Below, in pieces: positions 1 through 7,375 of a stretch of 42,701 bases of DNA. The DNA is taken from contig CABVDR010000015.1 in assembly GCA_902497145.1 (NCBI GenBank), forward strand, positions 1-42,701. Direction: 5' to 3'. Below the pieces are notes generated by a model that made no database searches, was not told the DNA's origin, and worked only from the letters and a program-made list of their open reading frames with translations. Positions within the stretch are counted from its first letter, which is position 1; each line of letters opens with the position of its first letter. The translations under genes and the position numbers were made by a program. Origin of the DNA: an uncultured Oscillospiraceae bacterium. GTDB taxonomy: Bacteria > Bacillota > Clostridia > Oscillospirales > Oscillospiraceae.

Positions 1-310
1 AACCCCCGCTACATACCCCTTTGACAGTGTGTTTTCCTAATAGGAGCTAATCATAGGAAAATACCCACCAAATATTTGAAGAAAAAATCAATTTGAGCTC
101 GCAACTAAAGTGTGCAGTGCAACAACAAAAATGTGCTTTTCAGTGGCACATGGACCGTGTAACATGAAGGTGAATAAAGCGAGATTTTAAGGTGTTTTTC
201 TGTAATCCTTTTCTTATGTTAGCTTCTCCACCAGCGCTTAATCTTAGGATTGCTTTCTTGTACATCAGGAAACGCCTAAAAATCTTTCCTACTTGAAAGG
301 AGTGTATCTT
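1..310. other. Non-coding stretch upstream of the hydratase/lyase operon
   Basis: I recognise no gene here; an open frame running leftward across 140-442 has no family resemblance and overlaps the start of the hydratase gene, so I leave it out. A TTGACA hexamer lies at 21-26. It is followed by an inverted repeat with arms TTTTCCTA (32-39) and TAGGAAAA (54-61), 14 bases apart. That could be an operator over a promoter, but no good -10 hexamer stands at the right distance. A strong Shine-Dalgarno AAAGGAG at 296-302 belongs to the next gene. The leader of roughly 250 bases is long enough for regulation, but I see no known riboswitch. Confidence 0.35.
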
Positions 311-1591
311 GTGGGTAAAACTTCTATTGTAAAAATTATGGAGCGTGCCGCTGGACGAAGTGTTCAGGTGGGCGACCGGGTATGGTGCAAAGTAGATTTG
401 GCCTCCGCCCGGGACTTTGGCGGTGCAAACTGTGTACTTCAATTTGAAAAAGAAATGGGGCCGGATGCCAAGGTATGGGACCCTGATAAGGTCGCTTTCA
501 CCTTTGATTTACAGGCGCCTTCCCACTCGGAAAAGGTTTCGAATAACCAAAAAATTATCCGGGAATTTGCAAAGCGCCAAGGAATTTCTCATCTTTTTGA
601 TATCAATCATGGCATTGGACAGCATGTAATGCTGGAGGCCGGATTGGTGAAGCCCGGCGATGTGATTTTGGGCACGGACAGCCACATGAATCTGTTGGGT
701 GCCGTAGGCGCCTTTGCTACCGGCGTGGGCAACTCTGATGTGGCAGCAGCATACATCAAGGGCATCAGCTGGTTCCGGGTACCGGAAACCATGAAAATCG
801 TTGTAAAGGGCTCTTTCCCCAAGGGCGTGTGTATGCGCGATCTGCTGACCAAAATTGTAGGCGACCTAGGCGCCGGCGGCATGGACTACCTGGCAGTGGA
901 ATTTGTGGGTGAAACCATTGAGCGGGCATCTTTGGCCGAGCGGATCACCCTTTGCTCCATGGTGACGGAAATGAGCGGCAAAGTACCTCTCATCATGCCC
1001 AACGGTCCTGTGTTGGACTGGCTGGTCGCCCGTGCCGGAGAAGAGGTTGTGGACCGGGTCAAAGCACTCTCCGCCGATGAAGACGCCGAATATTGCAAAG
1101 TATTGGAATACGATGTCAGCAATCTGGAGCCCATGGCTTCCTGCCCCGACGCCCCGGATAATGTAAAACCGGTCAGAGAAACTCTCGGGGTCCATGTGGA
1201 TCAAGTTCATATCGGCTCCTGCTCCAATGGCCGCTATGAGGACATCAAGGCGGCCCACGAGGTTCTGATGGCCATGGGCGGAAAAGTGAATCCCAACACC
1301 CGCGTGATCATCACCCCCAGCACCACCGAAGTACAGATGCAGTGTATCCAGGAAGGACTGGTGTTTGACTTTTTAAAAGCCGGCATCGTCTTTACCAACC
1401 CCACCTGCGCTCTGTGCACCGCAGAGCACTATGGCGCGCTGCCTGCGGGCGATGTGGGTGTGGCAACCAACAACCGTAATTTTATCGGCAAGGTAGGCAA
1501 GGGAAGCCATACCTATCTGCTGTCCCCCATGTCCGCAATGGCAGCCGCGGTGCGTGGATGTATTACCGATCCCAGAGACTATCTAAAATAA
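311..1591 (+). CDS. Aconitase-family hydro-lyase, large subunit (LeuC/HacA/DmdA-like)
   Basis: Large subunit of a two-chain [4Fe-4S] hydro-lyase of the isopropylmalate isomerase/homoaconitase/dimethylmaleate hydratase group. The chain is 426 aa, the family's usual size. Cluster cysteines are visible at C304 (IGSCSNGR) and C366/C369 (NPTCALC). The GTG at 311 is chosen because AAAGGAG ends eight bases before it; a TTG at 293 in the same frame lies inside that Shine-Dalgarno. The active-site stretch after TDSH (122-125) reads MNLLGAVGAF, where leucine-pathway LeuC proteins usually have a T-S/C-type sequence, so the substrate pocket probably differs. The small subunit follows after 13 bases and citDEF comes next; no leuA or leuB is nearby. 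I therefore infer hydration of an unsaturated acid such as citraconate, mesaconate, dimethylmaleate or aconitate rather than leucine synthesis. The family is sure, the substrate is not. Confidence 0.85.
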   Translation: MGKTSIVKIMERAAGRSVQVGDRVWCKVDLASARDFGGANCVLQFEKEMGPDAKVWDPDKVAFTFDLQAPSHSEKVSNNQKIIREFAKRQGISHLFDINHGIGQHVMLEAGLVKPGDVILGTDSHMNLLGAVGAFATGVGNSDVAAAYIKGISWFRVPETMKIVVKGSFPKGVCMRDLLTKIVGDLGAGGMDYLAVEFVGETIERASLAERITLCSMVTEMSGKVPLIMPNGPVLDWLVARAGEEVVDRVKALSADEDAEYCKVLEYDVSNLEPMASCPDAPDNVKPVRETLGVHVDQVHIGSCSNGRYEDIKAAHEVLMAMGGKVNPNTRVIITPSTTEVQMQCIQEGLVFDFLKAGIVFTNPTCALCTAEHYGALPAGDVGVATNNRNFIGKVGKGSHTYLLSPMSAMAAAVRGCITDPRDYLK

Positions 1592-1604
1592 GGAGGGACA
1601 CAGA

Positions 1605-2123
1605 ATGAGTAAGCAAATCGGACGGGCATGGGTATTCGGAAACGATGTGGATACCGATCTTATTTACCACAATAAATATCTTGCGGAGACAGATCCCAAA
1701 CAGATGCCCCAGTATGCTTTTGAATATTATCCCGGCATGGAGAACTTTGCCAAAGAAGTAAAGCCCGGCGACTTTGTTGTGGCAGGAAAAAATTTTGGAT
1801 GCGGCTCCAGCCGCGAGCACGCGGTGTACTGTCTGCAATATGCCGGCGTCCCCTGCGTGCTGGCCGAAACCTGTTCCCGCATTTATTACCGCAACGCAAT
1901 TAACAACGGCTACCCCGTACTTTTTGTAAAGGGTATTGCTCAGGCCATTGAAGATGGAAAAATCAAGAACGGAGATACTCTGGAAGTGGATCTGTCCACA
2001 GGGGAAATTGTGGATACCGTTACCGGAGAAAGTTTTCATGGAGATGCAGTCAGTGATTTGGAGCACGACATTATGCAGGCAGGAGGCCTCTTCCAATACA
2101 TGAAGGCCCACAGCCAGTCATAA
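1605..2123 (+). CDS. Aconitase-family hydro-lyase, small subunit (LeuD/DmdB-like)
   Basis: This swivel-domain partner of the preceding large subunit supplies substrate-binding residues to the shared active site. The chain is 172 aa, typical of the short archaeal/clostridial LeuD type rather than the roughly 200-aa enterobacterial form. The signature NFGCGSSREHA is at about residues 64-74, and the ACGP-like region continues as YAGVPCVLAETCSRIYYRNAIN. The specificity loop after DTDLIYHNKYL is longer and more polar (ETDPKQMPQYAFEYY) than in many LeuD proteins. A good Shine-Dalgarno (AGGAGGGA) precedes ATG 1605. It lies 13 bases after the large subunit and 13 bases before citD, so the two hydratase chains and the lyase are almost certainly one transcript. 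Substrate is inferred only from this context. Confidence 0.85.
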   Translation: MSKQIGRAWVFGNDVDTDLIYHNKYLAETDPKQMPQYAFEYYPGMENFAKEVKPGDFVVAGKNFGCGSSREHAVYCLQYAGVPCVLAETCSRIYYRNAINNGYPVLFVKGIAQAIEDGKIKNGDTLEVDLSTGEIVDTVTGESFHGDAVSDLEHDIMQAGGLFQYMKAHSQS

Positions 2124-2136
2124 GGAGGGCATACAT

Positions 2137-2445
2137 ATGGAACTCAAAAAGCCAGCGGTTGCCGGAACACTGGAATCCAGCGATGTACAGATTATGATAC
2201 GACCCAATCCCGGCCAGGGGATTCAAATTGATCTGAAAAGTGATGTAAAGGCACTGTTCGGAGATGCCATTGAGGCAACGGTAAGAGCCGTGTTGGATGA
2301 ATTTGAGGTAAAAGACGCCATTGTGGAAATCAATGACAAGGGCGCACTGGACTTTGCCATTCGAGCCAGAATGGAATGCGCGGTGTGCCGCGCAGCAGAA
2401 ATTGCGTTTAACTGGGAAAAGGAGGATCCAGATGTCGGGCAGTGA
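2137..2445 (+). CDS. citD: Citrate/citramalate lyase acyl-carrier (gamma) subunit
   Basis: Acyl-carrier subunit of a citrate-lyase-type enzyme. In the family a serine carries 2'-(5''-phosphoribosyl)-3'-dephospho-CoA, onto which acetyl and then the substrate acyl group are loaded. The 102-aa chain starts MELKKPAVAGTLESSDVQI, and Ser14 falls exactly where the family's attachment serine lies; the later DDKGALD-type block appears as NDKGALDFAIRARMECA. AAGGAGG precedes ATG 2137. The last 14 bases overlap citE, implying translational coupling. The accessory genes that make and attach the prosthetic group and activate the enzyme (citC, citX, citG) are not in the window and must lie elsewhere if the lyase is active. 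Confidence 0.93.
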   Translation: MELKKPAVAGTLESSDVQIMIRPNPGQGIQIDLKSDVKALFGDAIEATVRAVLDEFEVKDAIVEINDKGALDFAIRARMECAVCRAAEIAFNWEKEDPDVGQ

Positions 2446-3334
2446 GTTGATGAGAACCTCCATGTACGCAGGAGGAACCAGTCCCGTAAAGATGATTCAG
2501 GCCGGATTTTATAATGAGGACTGCCTGGTCTATGACCTTGAGGACTCTGTATCCGCAGGAGAAAAGGACGCGGCCAGACTGCTGGTCTACCACGCCGTAA
2601 AAGAGCAGCGCCCCAAAGGGAAGTACATCTTGATCCGGGTGAATGGATTGTATTCCAAGGAACTGGATGAAGACCTGGAAGCTGCTGTACGTGCCCAGCC
2701 AGACGCCATCCGGATTCCTAAGGTGGAATATGCCAATGAGGTAAGACGGGTGGATGAAAAAATTACGGCCATTGAAAAAAAGGCCGGCCTGCCCGAAGGC
2801 GGCATCAAGCTTTGGTGCAATATTGAATCTTACCTGGGCGTGCTGAATGCCCAGGAGATTGCAACCGCAAGTCCCCGTGTAGTGGCCATGGCTCTGGGTG
2901 CCGAGGACTTTACCGCCAGCATGAATGCCAAGCGCACCAAGCCTGGCTGGGAAATTTTCTATGCCCGCAACGCCGTATTGATGGCCTGCCGTGCCGCCGG
3001 GATTTCCGCACAGGACGCGGTATTTTCCGACCTAAATGACGACGAGGGACTCAAGCGCGACCTGGAGATGACCCGCACGCTGGGCTTTGATGGAAAAACC
3101 TGTGTGCATCCCCGGCAGATTGATGCAGTCAACGCATGCTTTACTCCCACCTCTAAAGAAATCCGCAATGCTCAGCGGGTTTTGGAGGCGCTGGAGGAAG
3201 CTGCCAGAAATCATACCGGAGTCTGTGTTCTGGATGGCGGCATGGTAGACAAGCCTATGGAACTTCGCGCACGCGCCACACTGGCAAAAGCCCAGGCGGC
3301 TGGTATTAAGATAGGGGGTATCACATCATGTTAA
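2432..3334 (+). CDS. citE: Citrate/citramalate lyase beta subunit
   Basis: Beta chain of the lyase, a TIM-barrel HpcH/HpaI-type aldolase that cleaves the acyl thioester carried on CitD. In citrate lyase the product is oxaloacetate; in the homologous clostridial citramalate lyase it is pyruvate. It has 300 aa. Family blocks are visible: VYDLEDSVSAGEKDAAR near residue 33, IRIPKVE near 95, WCNIES near 131, ALGAEDF near 154 and GKTCVHPRQI near 220. The start is ATG 2432, with AAAAGGAGG directly upstream; reading further back in frame would only run through citD in another frame. The first residues (RTSMYAGGTSPVKMIQAGF) diverge from the RSMLFVPG start typical of citrate-specific CitE. That fits, but does not prove, a different substrate. 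It overlaps citD by 14 bases and citF by 7. Confidence 0.92.
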   Translation: MSGSELMRTSMYAGGTSPVKMIQAGFYNEDCLVYDLEDSVSAGEKDAARLLVYHAVKEQRPKGKYILIRVNGLYSKELDEDLEAAVRAQPDAIRIPKVEYANEVRRVDEKITAIEKKAGLPEGGIKLWCNIESYLGVLNAQEIATASPRVVAMALGAEDFTASMNAKRTKPGWEIFYARNAVLMACRAAGISAQDAVFSDLNDDEGLKRDLEMTRTLGFDGKTCVHPRQIDAVNACFTPTSKEIRNAQRVLEALEEAARNHTGVCVLDGGMVDKPMELRARATLAKAQAAGIKIGGITSC

Positions 3335-4887
3335 TCAACAGTCTGGGCCGTGAACTGCCCGAGAAGATTGGGGACTATGTGGTAAGACCTTATACAGGCC
3401 CATACAGCACGCCTGCACGGGAGGGAACCGTAGTCACCCGCCGTACCGCCGGCCATCGCATTCCCGGGGATACCAAGCTTCTGAGGAGTTTAAAGGAGGC
3501 AATTGTGGCCTCCGGCCTGAAGGATGGAATGACCATCTCTTTCCACCACTGCTTTCGAGAAGGAGATCAGATTATCGGTCAGGTACTAACTGCTATCCGA
3601 GAACTGGGGATCAAAGGCCTTCGCTTTGCACCCAGTGCGGTGGTAAACATCAAAAACCCGTCCATCGTCGACTTTGTAAAGGACGGTACTATTGACCGCA
3701 TTGAGGCAAGCGGAATCCGCGGACAGCTCGGAGACGCTGTCCTCGCCGGCGAGATGAACCAGCCCGTTATTCTTCGCACCCACGGCGCAAGACCCAGAGC
3801 CATTGAGGCAGGAGAATTGCAAATTGATGTGGCATTTATCGGTGCGTCCGCCGCAGATGACTATGGTAACTGCACTGGGCAGATCGGCCCCAATGCCTGC
3901 GGCTCACTGGGTTATGCCTTTATCGATGCGCAAAACGCAGCTTGTACTGTGGTCATTACCGACAATCTGGTGGAATATCCTTGCTGTCCGGTCAGTATTT
4001 CTCAGCAGTATGTGGATTATGTGGTACAGGTAGATTCCATCGGTGATCCTGCCAAAATTGGCGCGGGCGCCGCTCGTTTGACTAAAAATCCAAGAGATCT
4101 ACTCATTGCCGAGCGTACTGTAGACTTGATTGCCGCCTCTCGTCGCTTTAAGGACGGTTTCTCATTCCAGACTGGTGCAGGCGCAATCTCCATCGCAACC
4201 ACCAAATATCTGGCTGACCGTATGCGGGAGCGGGGCGTAAAAGCCAGCTTTGCCCTTGGTGGTATTCCCGCCGCTATTATTGATATGTATGACGAGGGGC
4301 TTGTCCGTGTGGTAGAGTGCAGCCAGTCCTTTGATGCGGTGGCTGCAAGGGCCATCTATGACCGGCCGGGCGTAATGGAAATTGATAACGCCGACTACGC
4401 CAACGCTTATAGCAAGGGCGGCTTCTTAAACCGGGAAGACTTCGGCGTACTGGGCGCCTTGGAAGTGGATACCGACTTTAATGTAAACATTCTCACCGGC
4501 TCTTCCGGTGAAATGATGGGCGGTCTGGGCGGAGGCCCCGACGTAGCGGGCGGTGCAGCCATTTCTATTGTCACATTGCCCATTATCCGTGGGCGCACCC
4601 CCTCCATCGTCAAGCGGGTCTTTACCATCTGCACCCCCGGCGAGACAGTGGCCGCGGTGGTAACCGAAGCAGGAATCGCACTCAATCCCAAGCACAGAAA
4701 CTATCAGGAACTGAAAGAAGATTTGGAAAAAACAAATCTGAAGCTGGTTACTATTGAGGAACTGCAGGAACTGTCCATTTCTATGACCGGCAACCCAAAG
4801 GCAATCGAGACAACCGACAAAATCACCTGCATTGTGGAGTACCGCGACGGCACTGTCATCGATGTGATCCGCCAGGTGAAACGCTAG
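3328..4887 (+). CDS. citF: Citrate/citramalate lyase alpha subunit (acyl-ACP CoA-transferase type)
   Basis: Alpha subunit, which exchanges the acetyl group on CitD for the incoming acid, releasing acetate and forming the acyl-ACP that CitE cleaves. It is 519 aa, the normal length for CitF. The N-terminal part (GRELPEKIGDYVVRPYTGPY) and the two halves of the CoA-transferase fold are intact, including FHHCFREGDQ near 71, RTHGARPRAIEAGE near 150 and NILTGSSGEMMGGLGGGPD near 390. ATG 3328 overlaps the citE stop, so the three lyase genes are translationally chained. A 13-bp hairpin follows the stop, before the MmgE/PrpD gene. The family alone cannot separate citrate from citramalate as substrate. 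Confidence 0.93.
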   Translation: MLINSLGRELPEKIGDYVVRPYTGPYSTPAREGTVVTRRTAGHRIPGDTKLLRSLKEAIVASGLKDGMTISFHHCFREGDQIIGQVLTAIRELGIKGLRFAPSAVVNIKNPSIVDFVKDGTIDRIEASGIRGQLGDAVLAGEMNQPVILRTHGARPRAIEAGELQIDVAFIGASAADDYGNCTGQIGPNACGSLGYAFIDAQNAACTVVITDNLVEYPCCPVSISQQYVDYVVQVDSIGDPAKIGAGAARLTKNPRDLLIAERTVDLIAASRRFKDGFSFQTGAGAISIATTKYLADRMRERGVKASFALGGIPAAIIDMYDEGLVRVVECSQSFDAVAARAIYDRPGVMEIDNADYANAYSKGGFLNREDFGVLGALEVDTDFNVNILTGSSGEMMGGLGGGPDVAGGAAISIVTLPIIRGRTPSIVKRVFTICTPGETVAAVVTEAGIALNPKHRNYQELKEDLEKTNLKLVTIEELQELSISMTGNPKAIETTDKITCIVEYRDGTVIDVIRQVKR

Positions 4888-4896
4888 ATACAAAAT

Positions 4897-4926
4897 ACTG
4901 CGAGACTCCCAAAGGAGTCTCGCAGT
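4897..4926 (+). terminator. Perfect 13-bp intra-operon hairpin without U-tract
   Basis: Arms 4897-4909 and 4914-4926 are exact inverted repeats with a CAAA loop. What follows on the + strand is TAAAAAGAGG, which is the next gene's Shine-Dalgarno region and not a U-run, so a full intrinsic terminator is unlikely. It may partly terminate, protect the 3' end of the upstream message or mark a processing point between citF and the MmgE/PrpD gene. Role is inferred. Confidence 0.6.
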
Positions 4927-4944
4927 TAAAAAGAGGTACGCAAT

Positions 4945-6300
4945 ATGTATTTGACAGAAAAATTTGCTTCGTTTGTGGTCAACACAAACTATGAAGATCT
5001 CCCCCAAGATACCGTTGCGCACGCCAAAGAACGCATTATGGATACTTTGGGAGCGGCAATCGCAGGCAGCTGCAACTGGGAATATGCCGACCAATTTCGT
5101 CAGGCAATCGCCGCCCTTGGGACGGGACATTGTCCCGTCATTGGGGGAAAGGAGGCCTACTCTCCCGCTCACGCTGCCATGATCAATGCCACCTTTGCAC
5201 ACGCCGTGGAACTGGATGACGGACATAAGAACGCCGGTTGTCACGCCGGCACGGTCATTGTTCCCACCGCCCTGGTAATGGGGCAGGAGCTTCATCGCTC
5301 CGGACCCGAAATCCTGACTGCGGTTGTCCTGGGTTATGAGGTGGTGTACCGCATTGCATCCCATATGAACCCCAGACAGTTAAACAAGGGATTCCACCCG
5401 TCAAGCAACTGCGATGTGTTTGGCGCAATGGTGGTGGCCGGAAAATTAATGGGGCTAAACGAAGAGCAGCTTGCCAACGGACTTGGCCTGGCCGGTATGC
5501 TGGCCAGCGGAACCATGGAAGCCACACGCTCCGGCCAGCGGTCCAAATGTGTCCAGGTAGGCAACGCGGCTTACAACGGTGTCATGGCCGCCTATCTGAC
5601 CGCCCAGGGCATGGAGGGATGTCTATCCGCGCTGGAAGGAAAAGACGGACTGTTCCACACACAGTCTGAAAATGTGGATGTGGACGACGTTGTCCAGGAT
5701 CTGGGCATAGTCTACTCTATCGCGAATACTTACAATAAAATGTATCCTTCCTGCCGCCACGCTCAGCCGGGTATTGAGGCAGTACTGGATTTGGCTCAAG
5801 AGCATCAAATCACACCTGAACAAGTGGAAAATATATGGATTGGGACCCACCAGGTCGCTTACGATTTGACCGGCATAATCAAGCAGCCCCACAACTCAGG
5901 TGAGGCCAAGTTCAGCCTTGCTTACGGCAGTGCTGTGGCGCTGAAGGATCACTGCTTTGGCGTCCGCCATTTGACCGCTTCCAGCTACACCAACCCCGAG
6001 TATCTGATCCTTGCCGATAAGGTCACCTGCACGGTAGATCCGTCAGTCCAGGCCAAGTACCCTGAGCAGCGTGGAGCAAAGGTGAAAATCACCTTAAAAG
6101 ACGGCACGGTGTATGAAAAGGAACTTTATGACCTCAAGGGTTCTCCGAACAATCCCGTGGGGTGGGCAGAGCTGGAGGCAAAGTTCCTGGCCAACGCCAC
6201 CGCGGCTATCCCGGCTGACAGCGCGCAGGCGATTGTCAAGCTGCTCAGCTGTTTTGAGCAGCAAAAAACCGCAGATGCTTTGATGGAGCTTTTACCATAA
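4945..6300 (+). CDS. MmgE/PrpD-family dehydratase/decarboxylase
   Basis: Member of the MmgE/PrpD fold, which holds 2-methylcitrate dehydratase, cis-aconitate decarboxylase (the itaconate maker) and iminodisuccinate epimerase. The 451-aa length is typical. Family blocks seen are MINATFAHAVELDDGHKN (79-96), GFHPSSNCDVFGAM (about 150), KMYPSCRHAQPGIEAV (about 265) and EAKFSLAYGSAVAL (about 318). All are intact, so the protein looks functional. It starts at ATG 4945 behind AAAGAGG. It is the last rightward gene of the cluster and its final nine bases overlap the end of the convergent lysR gene. Beside a PrpF isomerase, a hydratase and a citrate-lyase-type enzyme, decarboxylation or isomerisation of a tricarboxylate such as aconitate is plausible. 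Sequence alone does not decide among the family's reactions. There is no prpB or prpC here to support a methylcitrate cycle. Confidence 0.8.
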   Translation: MYLTEKFASFVVNTNYEDLPQDTVAHAKERIMDTLGAAIAGSCNWEYADQFRQAIAALGTGHCPVIGGKEAYSPAHAAMINATFAHAVELDDGHKNAGCHAGTVIVPTALVMGQELHRSGPEILTAVVLGYEVVYRIASHMNPRQLNKGFHPSSNCDVFGAMVVAGKLMGLNEEQLANGLGLAGMLASGTMEATRSGQRSKCVQVGNAAYNGVMAAYLTAQGMEGCLSALEGKDGLFHTQSENVDVDDVVQDLGIVYSIANTYNKMYPSCRHAQPGIEAVLDLAQEHQITPEQVENIWIGTHQVAYDLTGIIKQPHNSGEAKFSLAYGSAVALKDHCFGVRHLTASSYTNPEYLILADKVTCTVDPSVQAKYPEQRGAKVKITLKDGTVYEKELYDLKGSPNNPVGWAELEAKFLANATAAIPADSAQAIVKLLSCFEQQKTADALMELLP

Positions 6301-7263
6301 CAGCTGTTCAGCCGGCTCCTGATAGGCTGTGCACTGTCTCTGAATCAGGCCAATCAGTGCTTTTGTATAATTGGGAAAGTAAGTCCCGCTTCTGTAAATC
6401 AAAAAGATGGGATTTTTTCTGCTTAATCCCTTGATGGGAAACACATTGAGCTGATGTCCCTCAGGCAGCGACCGGTTGAGCGCATAGATATGAGGCAGAT
6501 ACATGGACAGTGAAAAGGACGCGGCATAGTCGTGGGCAGTCATCAAGTGAAGCAGATCCGGTTGATTGGCCTCATAAATAATACGGATGGTTGTATTGGC
6601 AGTCTGCAAAAATTCATCTATGATGCTGCGGGAATTATACCCTTTCGTGGCGGCGCAAAATGGCATCTCCCGAAACAGATGAATATCGGCACCTGTGCGA
6701 AATTTCTCTTTGCAATCCGGGTAAGAATCCGGAAAATATTGCTCAAGCAGTGAATCAGATACAACCAAATAGAGATCCTCTTCCATGATGGTAAGGTACT
6801 CCAAATTGGGAATCACACGGTCTGTGGGACTCCCCAGCACCAAATCAAGCTTGTTGTCCACCAACAGTTCCAACAGTTCTTTGGTGGGCGCACTGACCGC
6901 CTGCAATGTCACACCCGGGAACATTTTCTGATATTCTTTGATGAGTCCGGGCAAGAAAATCCGAAGCCGTCCTTCCGTCACGCCAAGCCGCACAGCTCCC
7001 GTCGTTCCGTCTTTTAAATCAATCAGCTTCCGCATTGTGTTTTGTTCGATACGCTGAATTTCCCGCATGGATTCGGCCAATACCTGACCGGCATAAGTCA
7101 GCGAGAGAGAGGGCTTGCGCTGAAACAGAGTAAGCCCACACTCATCCTCCAGATTTTTTAAATATCGGCTTAAGCATTGGTGGGAGACATAGAGCTTTTC
7201 TGCGGCTTTGGAAATGTTTTTTGTCTCCGCCAAAGTCAGAAAATATTCGTAATTTTGCAGCAT
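6292..7263 (-). CDS. LysR-family transcriptional regulator
   Basis: Probable regulator of the surrounding carboxylate cluster. The 323-aa chain has an N-terminal winged helix-turn-helix (YEYFLTLAETKNISKAAEKL near 5-24, then QCLSRYLKNLEDECGLTLF). A two-lobed LysR effector domain starts near residue 90 (GAVRLGVTEGRL). ATG 7263 is preceded eight bases away by AAAAGGAG, which favours it over the TTG two codons upstream. The gene lies between the MmgE/PrpD gene and the divergent PrpF-type gene and shares the 7264-7375 intergenic region with the latter, the usual LysR target layout. A co-inducer, perhaps a substrate or product of the pathway, is expected from the family. LysR proteins also control itaconate utilisation in other bacteria, so an itaconate- or citramalate-type effector is a reasonable guess. 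Confidence 0.9.
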   Translation of the reverse strand: MLQNYEYFLTLAETKNISKAAEKLYVSHQCLSRYLKNLEDECGLTLFQRKPSLSLTYAGQVLAESMREIQRIEQNTMRKLIDLKDGTTGAVRLGVTEGRLRIFLPGLIKEYQKMFPGVTLQAVSAPTKELLELLVDNKLDLVLGSPTDRVIPNLEYLTIMEEDLYLVVSDSLLEQYFPDSYPDCKEKFRTGADIHLFREMPFCAATKGYNSRSIIDEFLQTANTTIRIIYEANQPDLLHLMTAHDYAASFSLSMYLPHIYALNRSLPEGHQLNVFPIKGLSRKNPIFLIYRSGTYFPNYTKALIGLIQRQCTAYQEPAEQLLW

Positions 7264-7290
7264 AATCAATGCTCCTTTTGCCAGATCGTA

Positions 7291-7336
7291 AAGAAATTTA
7301 TTTCTTATTGTAGCACAGTATCGATCAAATTGTCAT
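7291..7336 (-). promoter_or_regulatory. Putative lysR promoter with LysR-type inverted repeat
   Basis: On the minus strand, ATGACA (7331-7336) is separated by 18 bases from TACAAT (7307-7312), a fair sigma-A promoter reading into lysR. Directly downstream of the -10 is a perfect inverted repeat, AAGAAAT-TT-ATTTCTT (7291-7306). A regulator bound there could autorepress lysR and act on the divergent prpF-type gene. A promoter for the latter is not obvious by eye. Confidence 0.5.
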
Positions 7337-7375
7337 CCCTGTTTCAACCACAGAACCATAAGGAGGAACACAAAT

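Noticed and set aside
140..442. Leftward 100-aa frame upstream of the hydratase gene
   Set aside because: No family resemblance, no convincing ribosome site, and it overlaps the start of a sure gene.
311..2123. LeuCD as leucine biosynthesis genes
   Set aside because: No leuA, leuB or ilv genes nearby; they are fused into a citDEF operon and the large subunit has an atypical active-site stretch.
4945..6300. Simple methylcitrate-cycle prpD
   Set aside because: The cluster lacks prpB and prpC, and prpF-type alone is not enough; the family has several other reactions.
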